From Pseudofrankia inefficax (GTDB lineage: Bacteria > Actinomycetota > Actinomycetes > Frankiales > Frankiaceae), in the NCBI RefSeq assembly GCF_000166135.1, contig NC_014666.1:5208001-5272000 (forward strand): a stretch of 64,000 nt of DNA, given 5' to 3'. The number at the start of each line of letters is the position of its first letter. Position 1 is the stretch's first letter. Both the position numbers and the translations under genes were made by a program. The notes below the pieces were generated by a model, which was given only the letters and a program-made list of their open reading frames with translations, did no database searches and was not told where the DNA came from. Positions 36,127-43,612 of this stretch are shown piece after piece.

Positions 36127-38268
36127 GTGGCTGAGCTGCCGCAGGGGGTGACGGCCCTCGAAGAGTCCGATCCGTCCGTGCTCGGTCCTTACCATGTCCT
36201 CGGGCGCCTCGGCGAGGGCGGGATGGGCAGCGTCTACCTGGGCCGCCGCGACGGCACCGGGCCGTTCGTCGCGATCAAGGTGATCCGGGCCGACCTGGCG
36301 CGCGTCCCCGAGTTCCGGGAACGGTTCCTGCGGGAGGCCAACGCCGCGCAGCGGGTCGCCCACGCGGCGACGGCCCCGGTCGTGGACGTGGACACCGCCG
36401 GCAGCCGGCCGTACCTCGTCACCGAGTACATCGAGGGCCCGACGCTCGACGCGCGTATCCGTGACCGCGGCCCGTTGTCCGCCGCCGAGCTCGAATGGCT
36501 CGCGACCGCCGTCGCCACCGCGCTGCGCGCCATCCACGCCGCCGGGCTGGTCCACCGCGACCTCAAGCCGTCCAACATCCTGCTCTCGCCCTTCGGGGCG
36601 AGGGTCATCGACTTCGGCATCTCCCGCGCGCTGGACTCCACGACCATGCTCACCGAGGGGACCATCGGCACACCCGCCTTCATGGCCCCCGAGCAGGCAC
36701 TGAGCCAGCCGGTCTCCGAGACGGCCGACATTCACGCCTGGGGTGCCGTCCTCGCGTACGCCGCCGCAGGCCGCCCGCCCTTCTCGGGTGAGTCGCTGCC
36801 CGGCGTCATGCTCAGCGTCGCCTACGACCCGCCCGTCCTGGACGGCCTCCCCGCCGGGCTGCGCCCCCTGGTCGCCCGCGCGATGGCCAAGGACCCCGCC
36901 GAGCGCCCCACCGCCGCCGAGCTGTTCGACCTTCTCCACGGCCCACGGCCGTCCGCTCCCCCGGACGAGCCGGCGGACGCGGCGCCTCCCGCCGCCAGCG
37001 GTTCCCCGGACCGCTCCGGCGTCCGCGCGTCGACGCCCCCTCCCGCTTACACGGGCAAGGTTGCCAGCAGGGACGCCACCGTTCGCTTCGAGACCCCGGC
37101 CGGGGGGCTCGACGAGGTCACCTCGTATGCCGGCCAGCCGACGCACCAGACGGTCGTCCAGCGTCAGCCGCGCCGGGCCCGGACCACCATCGCCCTCGTC
37201 GCGGCGCTCGTGGTCGCCGGCACGGTCACCGTCGGCGTCCTGACCAACGTCCTCAGCGGTGGTGGCAGCGGCTCGAGCGTCGCCCCGTCCGCCAGCCCGT
37301 CGGTCGCGCCGACGTTCGCCCTGCCCACGGGCGCGGGCCGCGCGCTGGCCGGGCCGACCGACAAGGTGGAGTCGGTGGCCTTGTCCCCCGACGGGCACAC
37401 CCTCGCCGCCGGCAGCGTCGATCAGCGGGTCTACCTGTGGGACGTCACTCGGCCGGCCAGCCCCGTCTCGCTGGGCCAGCCGCTGACCGGCCCCGGCAGC
37501 TGGGTGTCGTCGGTGGCCTTCTCCCCCGACAGCCACACCCTCGCCGCCGGCAGCGACGACCGCCGGGTCTACCTGTGGGACGTCACCCGGCCGGCCAGCC
37601 CCACCCCCCTCGGCCAGCCCCTGACCGAGCCGGGCGACTGGGTGCGGTCGGTGGCCTTCTCCCCCGACGGGCACACCCTCGCCGCGGGCAGTGGAGACGG
37701 CAAGGTCTACCTCTGGAGCGTCACCGGGACGGGTGCCACGGCACTCGGCCAGCCGCTGCAGGGCCCGGGCAGCTCCGTGCGGTCGATGGCCTTCTCCCCG
37801 GACGGCCACACGCTCGCCATCGGCAGCTACAACCACAAGATCGGGCTGTGGGACGTCACCCAGCCGGCCAGCCCCACCCCGCTGGGCCAGCCGCTCACCG
37901 GGCCCACCGACTTCGTGCTGTCGGTGGCCTTCTCCCCGAACAGCCACACGCTCGCGGCCAGCAGCAGCGACGGCAAGGTCTACCTGTGGGACGTCACCCG
38001 GCCCAGCGGTCCGACCCCCCTCGGCCAGCCGCTGGCGGGACCCGGCGGCTCTGTGCGGTCGGTGGCGTTCTCCCCCGATGGCCGCGCGCTGGCGGCCGCG
38101 GGCGACAACGGCACCGTCTCCGTGTGGGACGTCGCCCGGCCGAGCAGCCCCACCGCGGTTGGCCAGCCCCTCACCGGGCCCGGTGCGGCCGTGACCGCGC
38201 TGGCCTTCTCCCCACGCAGCGGGACCCTCGCCGCGGCCAGCGAGGACCGCTCGGTGTACCTCTGGTAA
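36127..38268 (+). CDS. Receptor Ser/Thr protein kinase with extracellular WD40 propeller
   Basis: About 713 residues. The kinase domain spans about residues 20-285: P-loop GRLGEGGMGSVY, Lys51 in VAIKVIR, HRDLKPSN (Asp145), DFG (162-164) and APEQ. A Pro/Ala-rich juxtamembrane linker, one transmembrane helix (about 352-375) and seven WD40-like repeats of about 46 residues (about 407-713) follow. Repeats carry VAFSPDGHTLAAGS and VYLWDVTRP and are nearly identical, which suggests recent duplication. The topology puts the propeller outside the membrane as a sensor. The GTG start has GGGGGGG 5 bases upstream. The gene is flanked by direct repeat copies. Confidence 0.92.
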   Translation: MAELPQGVTALEESDPSVLGPYHVLGRLGEGGMGSVYLGRRDGTGPFVAIKVIRADLARVPEFRERFLREANAAQRVAHAATAPVVDVDTAGSRPYLVTEYIEGPTLDARIRDRGPLSAAELEWLATAVATALRAIHAAGLVHRDLKPSNILLSPFGARVIDFGISRALDSTTMLTEGTIGTPAFMAPEQALSQPVSETADIHAWGAVLAYAAAGRPPFSGESLPGVMLSVAYDPPVLDGLPAGLRPLVARAMAKDPAERPTAAELFDLLHGPRPSAPPDEPADAAPPAASGSPDRSGVRASTPPPAYTGKVASRDATVRFETPAGGLDEVTSYAGQPTHQTVVQRQPRRARTTIALVAALVVAGTVTVGVLTNVLSGGGSGSSVAPSASPSVAPTFALPTGAGRALAGPTDKVESVALSPDGHTLAAGSVDQRVYLWDVTRPASPVSLGQPLTGPGSWVSSVAFSPDSHTLAAGSDDRRVYLWDVTRPASPTPLGQPLTEPGDWVRSVAFSPDGHTLAAGSGDGKVYLWSVTGTGATALGQPLQGPGSSVRSMAFSPDGHTLAIGSYNHKIGLWDVTQPASPTPLGQPLTGPTDFVLSVAFSPNSHTLAASSSDGKVYLWDVTRPSGPTPLGQPLAGPGGSVRSVAFSPDGRALAAAGDNGTVSVWDVARPSSPTAVGQPLTGPGAAVTALAFSPRSGTLAAASEDRSVYLW
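37345..38268 (+). repeat. Seven tandem WD40-coding repeats of about 138 bp
   Basis: Repeats inside the kinase gene, each with a CTGTGGGACGTCACCCGGCC-like segment. High DNA identity suggests recent expansion or gene conversion. Confidence 0.8.
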
Positions 38269-38366
38269 CGCCTGGCCGGTCGGCTAGGCAAACCAACCGG
38301 CGGCGGGACCGCCGGATCGCCGCAGATAACCCGGCTAGTGCCATGCCCGCGACGGCCGGCCCGGCT

Positions 38367-38491
38367 GAGTGATCGCCGTTTTCGCCCTCAGGCGGTCGTG
38401 AATCGGGCCGTCGCGCAGCCTTTCGGGGGCCGAAACGGCGATCAGGTTTGGGGTTCGGAGCGGGGCAGACGTTGTCGGAGGTGCCGCTAGG
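38367..38491. repeat. Dispersed palindromic intergenic repeat, copy 4, extended
   Basis: The core GAGTGATCGCCGTTTTCGCC...GGGGGCCGAAACGGCGATCA (38367-38443) is followed by about 45 bases matching copy 3 (GGTTCGGAGCGGGGCAGAC). The distal end overlaps the hydrolase stop region. Confidence 0.75.
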
Positions 38492-39419
38492 GAGCAGTTC
38501 GCCCGTGTGGGCGGATGCTGGCGGCCAGGTCGCCGTGGAGGTCTGCCAGGAGTCGGTCGCAGTCGTCCGCGGCGTCTAGGACGAAGTGGTGGTCGGCGTC
38601 GGGCAGCGTGATGAAGGTCGAGGCGGCGGGCAGCGCGGTGCGCGCGTAGGCGGCGACCTCGTCGGTGACGACGAGACTGCGCCCGGCACGCACGAACCAG
38701 AGCGGCACCGGCATGTGCGTGAGGCTGTCGACCACCCGGTCGTTGTCGATCGGCGGAATGCCGCGCTGGTCGAACTTCCAGGTCCAGCCGTCGGCGTTCG
38801 CGGCCCGGCACACGGAGTACTCCGCGACGGGGCGGATGACCTCGGCGGGGGTCCGCGGCTGCGGCGGCCGCAGCCGGAAGCGGGCGGCGGCGGCCGCGCG
38901 GGACGGGTAGACGAGCTGTCGCCCGGGCGGCAGGGTCCCCGTTCGCAGCGACGTCGAGCCGCGTGGGCGCAGCATCGAGTCGAGCAGGACGAGACCGCCG
39001 AACCGGTCCGGGTGTTCCGCCGCGGCGACCGTCGCGATCCGGCCACCCATGCTGTGCCCGACCAGCAGGGCCTGGGCGGATCCGGCCGCGTCGAGCACCG
39101 CGAGCAGCTCGGCGATCCAGACATCCACGTCGTACCGGTCGCGGTGGCCGCTGTCGCCGTGACCGCTGAGGTCGAGCCTGATCACCCGCCAGCGTTCCTC
39201 CAGCGCCGGCAGCAGCCGGTACCACCACATGTGGTGCGCCCGGTAGCCGTGCACCAGGAGCACGTCGCGGCCGCCCGAACCGGACACGCCATAGCGGATC
39301 GGCACGCCGTCCACCCGGACCTCGTGCGGCAGCGCGGACGCCGGCGCCGGCTGCCAGGGCGGTGCGGATAGCTCCGGATGCGCCGGCTGACTGGTCGCGC
39401 CGGCCTCGACCGGATTCAT
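38487..39419 (-). CDS. Alpha/beta hydrolase
   Basis: About 310 residues. The nucleophile is Ser123 in GHSMGG, the oxyanion segment is VLLVHGYRAHHMWW (about 53-66), and the terminal His is in LPDADHHFVLD. The ATG at 39419 is preceded by GGAGG; an N-terminal extension to 39512 is not supported. The substrate is unknown, as the fold covers esterases, lipases and epoxide hydrolases. Confidence 0.88.
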   Translation of the reverse strand: MNPVEAGATSQPAHPELSAPPWQPAPASALPHEVRVDGVPIRYGVSGSGGRDVLLVHGYRAHHMWWYRLLPALEERWRVIRLDLSGHGDSGHRDRYDVDVWIAELLAVLDAAGSAQALLVGHSMGGRIATVAAAEHPDRFGGLVLLDSMLRPRGSTSLRTGTLPPGRQLVYPSRAAAAARFRLRPPQPRTPAEVIRPVAEYSVCRAANADGWTWKFDQRGIPPIDNDRVVDSLTHMPVPLWFVRAGRSLVVTDEVAAYARTALPAASTFITLPDADHHFVLDAADDCDRLLADLHGDLAASIRPHGRTAP

Positions 39420-39627
39420 TCCGCCTCCGACCATCCGTCCCGCGGGTGCCAAACCAGCCAATTGTCGACCGGCCCGGCCGGCCGGTGCGCATCGATGTGA
39501 GCTGCGCGGCAATCCGCCGGCGGATTACCGCCCTCGGCCATGTTGCGGTTCGCCATGGCGGGGTAGGACGTCCGTCGCGGCTCAATGCCGCGACCCGTGC
39601 GGGGACGAGTCATGGGGGCGGTGGGGA

Positions 39628-39888
39628 ATGGAACTGACGGAGACGGTCCACCCGGGAATGAGTGCCGCCGAGCTCGCGGCGGAGCAGGCCGAGCTGCTAC
39701 CGGAACGCATAACGCTGATGGTGTTCCAGAACGGCCAGTCCGTGGGTACCGGAAACAACTCTCCGGCCAGCGCGGCGGCCGGGAACAGCGTGATTTCCGG
39801 AAACAGCTCGATGGTACAGACGATCGGCAACTCCGGTTCCTGCGTCCACTCCCTCGCCACCGGCAGCACTTACACAAACCAGCACTGA
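39628..39888 (+). CDS. Small Asn/Ser/Gly-rich peptide (possible secreted or RiPP-like precursor)
   Basis: An 86-residue product. The N-terminal third is acidic and helical (MSAAELAAEQAELLPERIT), ending at a hydrophobic LMVF. The rest is rich in Asn, Ser and Gly with repeated GNS/SGNSS units and one Cys. The leader-plus-low-complexity-core pattern recalls ribosomal peptide precursors, but no maturation enzyme is adjacent, so this is only a possibility. GGGGG lies about 9 bases before the ATG. Its composition is clearly unlike the surrounding shadow frames. Confidence 0.55.
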   Translation: MELTETVHPGMSAAELAAEQAELLPERITLMVFQNGQSVGTGNNSPASAAAGNSVISGNSSMVQTIGNSGSCVHSLATGSTYTNQH

Positions 39889-39963
39889 ACACCAGCCCCA
39901 CAATCCCATTCCGGCGCCCCACGATCGCCGATTGGGCCCGGCCGGACCTGGGCGGTCGCGGGT

Positions 39964-41574
39964 CTAGCCGAGGTGACGCAGGCTCGGCCATTCCCGCGAC
40001 CACGGGCGGACGGGCCCGTCGCAGATCAGGACGGGCTTGCCGCGCTCGTCGTTGTCGACACCCGCGGAGTTGTCGACGTACGCCCCGACCCGGCAGCCAC
40101 GGAGGAAGGGCGCGGCCGAACTCGGCCGGAAGCCGATCGCGACGACGGGACCGTCGCGGTCCGGCGGCGGCCCCCAGTCGCCGAACGCGTTGTGGCCGCT
40201 GTACGCCGCCGGAAGCCCTAGCGCGGGACCGTACCGGTCGACCGCGCCCGCCTCCCCGTAGTTCCTGGCGAGGATGACCGGCGTTCCTCGGCCGGGCGGC
40301 ACCTGCCGGGCGACCTGAGCCACGGTGCGCACCAGGTCCGGCCACCCGATCGTCTCGCCGACGTCGGCGTTCATCGCGACGATGGGGCCCGCGTTGGAGG
40401 CTGGCAGCACCGGCAGCCCGATGAGCAGGCCGGCCACGGCGCTGAGCGCGACGACCACGGCGGTGACCGCCCGTCGAACGTGCGGCCGTCCGCGGTCCAG
40501 CCAGGCGTCCACCGGAGCGGCGCCGGCTGCGATCAGGACGGGCAGCAGCCCCGCCAGGTAGTACGACTTGCCGCCGGTAGCCATGAAGACCACGGCCAGC
40601 AGCAGATACGTCCACCCCAGGAAGCGCAGCCGGCGCAGGGCCGGAGCGCGCAGCAGCCGGACCAGCCCGACGATCCACACCGGGGCCAGCAGCGGACCGG
40701 CGAGCAGGGCCTGGAACGGCAGGATCTGCCACCACGGCTGGGAGCTGGCCGAGTTGCCTGCCGCGATCGAACGCGACACCGCGAGCTGCGGCCAGCCGTG
40801 ACCGGCCTGCCAGACCAGCCAGGGCGACCACAGCGCGATCATGATGACGGCGCCGGTCCACAGACAGCCGCTCGCGAGCAGTCTGCGCGGCCCCGCCACG
40901 GCGATCGTCACCACCAGCCCCGCGGCCAGGAACGCCGGCAGCGGCTTGTTCAGCAGGCCGACACCCAGCACCGTGCCCACCAGCAGCCACAGCCGGTCGT
41001 CACCGGTCCGCTGCGCCCGGACCACCAGCCAGCTCGCCGCCGTCCAGACGAGCAGGTCGAAGGTGGCCGTGCTCAGGGTGTGACCGGTGAACAGCACGAT
41101 CACGGCGACGGCCGCGGTCGTGGCGGCCAGCAGCTGGGCCCGGCCCCGCGCGCCCAGTTCGCGGGCGAGCAGGCCGGTGAGCAGCACGGTGAGGCCGGCG
41201 GCCAGCGCGGAGGGCAGGCGCAGCACGGTCAGTGAACCCGGGGCGATCGCGTCCATCGCGCGGGCCACGAGCGGCGTGAGCGGTCCCTGGTCGTCGTAGG
41301 ACCAGGCCGGGTGATGGCCGGCGGCCAGGAAGTACAGCTCGTCACGGTGGTAGCCGTACCGCGAGGCGGAGGCCACCAGCACGGCGGCCACCCCTGCCGC
41401 GACGACCAGAACGCCGCGAGCCAGCGGGGTCCCAGCCGAACCGGTCCCGATCGGGCCCGCGCGCGTCGAACCGGTCCCGGTCGGGCCGGCGCCGGTTGGG
41501 CCGGCGCCAGTCGGGCCGGCGTGGGCCGAGCCGTGCGGGTCGGATTCGGCGGAGGTCACCGCGTTGAGGGCCAT
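39964..41574 (-). CDS. GT39/PMT-like membrane glycosyltransferase
   Basis: About 536 residues with roughly ten transmembrane helices. The first luminal loop carries the conserved acidic motif YHRDELYFLAAG, followed by YDDQGPLTPL. This is the ArnT/PMT_2 pattern, using polyprenyl-phosphate sugars. The N-terminal cytoplasmic stretch has a 5-residue repeat (GPTGA-like, six copies) encoded by a 15-bp tandem repeat. The ATG at 41574 is chosen. It probably glycosylates a cell-envelope lipid or protein. Confidence 0.87.
   Translation of the reverse strand: MALNAVTSAESDPHGSAHAGPTGAGPTGAGPTGTGSTRAGPIGTGSAGTPLARGVLVVAAGVAAVLVASASRYGYHRDELYFLAAGHHPAWSYDDQGPLTPLVARAMDAIAPGSLTVLRLPSALAAGLTVLLTGLLARELGARGRAQLLAATTAAVAVIVLFTGHTLSTATFDLLVWTAASWLVVRAQRTGDDRLWLLVGTVLGVGLLNKPLPAFLAAGLVVTIAVAGPRRLLASGCLWTGAVIMIALWSPWLVWQAGHGWPQLAVSRSIAAGNSASSQPWWQILPFQALLAGPLLAPVWIVGLVRLLRAPALRRLRFLGWTYLLLAVVFMATGGKSYYLAGLLPVLIAAGAAPVDAWLDRGRPHVRRAVTAVVVALSAVAGLLIGLPVLPASNAGPIVAMNADVGETIGWPDLVRTVAQVARQVPPGRGTPVILARNYGEAGAVDRYGPALGLPAAYSGHNAFGDWGPPPDRDGPVVAIGFRPSSAAPFLRGCRVGAYVDNSAGVDNDERGKPVLICDGPVRPWSREWPSLRHLG
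41428..41520 (-). repeat. 15-bp degenerate tandem repeat in the glycosyltransferase N-terminus
   Basis: It encodes about six Gly-Pro-Thr-Gly-Ala type units and is likely variable in length between strains. Confidence 0.7.
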
Positions 41575-41656
41575 AGCCGACACCCTGGCCGCATCGGCCG
41601 GCCGAGCGCATCGGCCCGCGGTCCAGACCCGTTCTCCGCCCACGGGCAGAGAACGG

Positions 41657-42316
41657 TCAGTCCTGGCCGGGCCGCACGATGCCGTGGTCGAAGGCGAAGA
41701 CGATCGCGGCGGCCCGGTCGCGGACCCCGAGCTTCTCGAAGATCGCGCCGATGTGCGACTTGACCGTGCCCGGGCTGACCCGCAGAGCCTGGGCGATCTC
41801 CGCGTTGACCTGCCCGCGGGCCAGCAGCCGAAGCACGTCGTGTTCCCGGGCGGTGAGCAGGTCGAGGCGGGCTGCCTCCCTCCGCCGGGACGCCACCGCG
41901 CCGCGGTAGGCCCGCATCATCCGAGGCGCGACCGCCGGGTCGAACCAGGCCCCGCCGGCGGCGACGACCCGGGCGGCGGCCAGCAGGTCCTCGGCGGTGG
42001 AGTCCTTGAGGACGAAACCCTGCGCGCCAGCCTCGATCACCCCCCACAGCACCTCGTCCTCGTCGAAGGTCGTGAGGGCGAGCACCGGCGGCGGCTCGGG
42101 CGCGGCGCACAGCTGGCGGGTGGCCTCGATGCCGTCCAGCCTCGGCATCCGCACGTCCATGAGGACCAGGTCGGGCCGCAGGCGTGTGACGGTGGCGACC
42201 GCCTGGGCACCGTCGGCGCACTCCGCGACGACGTCGAAGCCGTCCTCCGCGCCGAAGATCCGGGCCAGCCCGGTCCGCACGATCGCCTGGTCGTCGACGA
42301 TCACGACCCGGATCAC
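41657..42316 (-). CDS. NarL/LuxR-family response regulator
   Basis: About 219 residues. The receiver domain has the acidic pair Asp8-Asp9 (VIVDDQ) and phospho-acceptor Asp54 (VLMDVRMP), followed by a LuxR HTH ([25 protein letters not shown]). The GTG start overlaps the kinase stop (GTGA), so translation is coupled to the sensor kinase. It is the output of the pair. Confidence 0.93.
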   Translation of the reverse strand: MIRVVIVDDQAIVRTGLARIFGAEDGFDVVAECADGAQAVATVTRLRPDLVLMDVRMPRLDGIEATRQLCAAPEPPPVLALTTFDEDEVLWGVIEAGAQGFVLKDSTAEDLLAAARVVAAGGAWFDPAVAPRMMRAYRGAVASRRREAARLDLLTAREHDVLRLLARGQVNAEIAQALRVSPGTVKSHIGAIFEKLGVRDRAAAIVFAFDHGIVRPGQD

Positions 42317-43452
42317 GCCGCCCCCACCGGGACGCGGCACCGCACCCGCCAGCCGGGCCTGGTCGCGCCGGCCTCCAGCTCCGCGCCGATCAGGGCGGCA
42401 CGTTCGCGCATCCCGAGGATCCCGAAATGGGGCCGGTCCGCGTCGGCCGGCCGGGCCTGGACGCCGACGCTGTCGACCACGAGGTCCACCGCGCCGGCGG
42501 TGACCGTCACCGCCACGCGGGTGTCGGCCTCCGGGGCATGGCGGGCCGCGTTGCGTAACGCCTCCTGCGCGATCCGGTACAGAGCCACCCCTACCGCCGC
42601 CGGAACGCCGGCCAGGTCGCCGCTGGCCCGGTAGTCGACCGCCAGGCCGTCCGCCCGCACCGCGTCGACGAGGTCCGCCAGCCGGGAGAAGTCCGGGAGA
42701 GCGCCCGTCGCCTCGTCGTCGCCGGGGCCGCGCAGCAGGCTCACCGTGCCGCGCAGCTCAGCCATGCTGCGCCGGCCGACCTCCTCGGCGGCGCGCAGTG
42801 CCTCGTCGGCCGCGTCGAGGTCACGGCGCAGCACGTGGCGGGCGCCGGCGACCTGCAGCAGCACCGCGGTCAGGCCGTGCCCGACCAGGTCATGGACGTC
42901 CCGGGCGATCTGGCGCCGCTGCTCGGCCTGCGCCTGGCGGGCGAGCTGCCGACGAGCGAACTCCAGCTGGCCGCTCAGCTGATCCTGGCGGTACATCGCC
43001 CGCCCGATCAGTCCCGGGAAGGCGATCCCGACCATCCAGATCGCCCAGTTGAGGTGATTGCCCGCCGGCTGAAGCAGCACCACCACGACCGGGCAGAGGA
43101 CGGCCAGCCCACACACCAGACCGGCCCGCCAGGCCGGCCGCACCCAGCGGCCCACCACCACCGCGAGCAGCGAGACGAGGAACATCGCGGGCTCCAGGCG
43201 ACCGGTCAGCTGGACCAGCGCCACCGGCACCACCACGCCGGCGGCCAGCACCGCGAGCGGCAGCCGGGGCAGCCGCGCCCACCCGGCGAACACCGCGACC
43301 GGCAGGGCCAGCGCGACGGGCCGGACCCAGCCAGCCGGATCGGCGACGGCGGCGACGACAGCCAGCACCAGCGCCGCCACCGGCACCCACCGGCGCAGCA
43401 CATCGCGCGAGAGCGGCTCGGCCGGGTCCGCGTGTCTGCGCTCCCCCACCAC
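42313..43452 (-). CDS. NarL-type sensor histidine kinase
   Basis: About 379 residues. The membrane region has about five or six helices (20-150). A HisKA_3 dimerisation domain has His187 in RQIARDVHDLVGH, and the HATPase has AQEALRNAARHA and FGILGMRERA. The GTG at 43452 is used because TATCGT lies six bases upstream, which suggests a leaderless mRNA; the longer frame to 43506 has no support. No periplasmic sensor domain is seen, so it probably senses through the membrane segment. Confidence 0.9.
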   Translation of the reverse strand: MVGERRHADPAEPLSRDVLRRWVPVAALVLAVVAAVADPAGWVRPVALALPVAVFAGWARLPRLPLAVLAAGVVVPVALVQLTGRLEPAMFLVSLLAVVVGRWVRPAWRAGLVCGLAVLCPVVVVLLQPAGNHLNWAIWMVGIAFPGLIGRAMYRQDQLSGQLEFARRQLARQAQAEQRRQIARDVHDLVGHGLTAVLLQVAGARHVLRRDLDAADEALRAAEEVGRRSMAELRGTVSLLRGPGDDEATGALPDFSRLADLVDAVRADGLAVDYRASGDLAGVPAAVGVALYRIAQEALRNAARHAPEADTRVAVTVTAGAVDLVVDSVGVQARPADADRPHFGILGMRERAALIGAELEAGATRPGWRVRCRVPVGAA

Positions 43453-43458
43453 GATCCG

Positions 43459-43464
43459 ACGATA
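43459..43464 (-). promoter_or_regulatory. -10 box TATCGT of the sensor kinase gene
   Basis: On the minus strand it lies six bases before GTG 43452. No Shine-Dalgarno sequence is present. Confidence 0.5.
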
Positions 43465-43612
43465 ACGCCGGCCCGGACACCCCGAACGATTCCCGACATG
43501 AGCCACCCCTGAAAGCGTCCCCGAGGCCCGATCCGGGTACGGAGCTGTTGGTTTGCTGGAACGCGCGCTGGCAGGCAGGGGGACGCTCGATGCGGCTACG
43601 AGGTGCGCCCTG

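Noticed and set aside
35722..37947. Long minus-strand frame opposite the kinase gene
   Set aside because: A high-G+C shadow of the kinase and WD40 repeats; Gly/Arg-rich with no domain.
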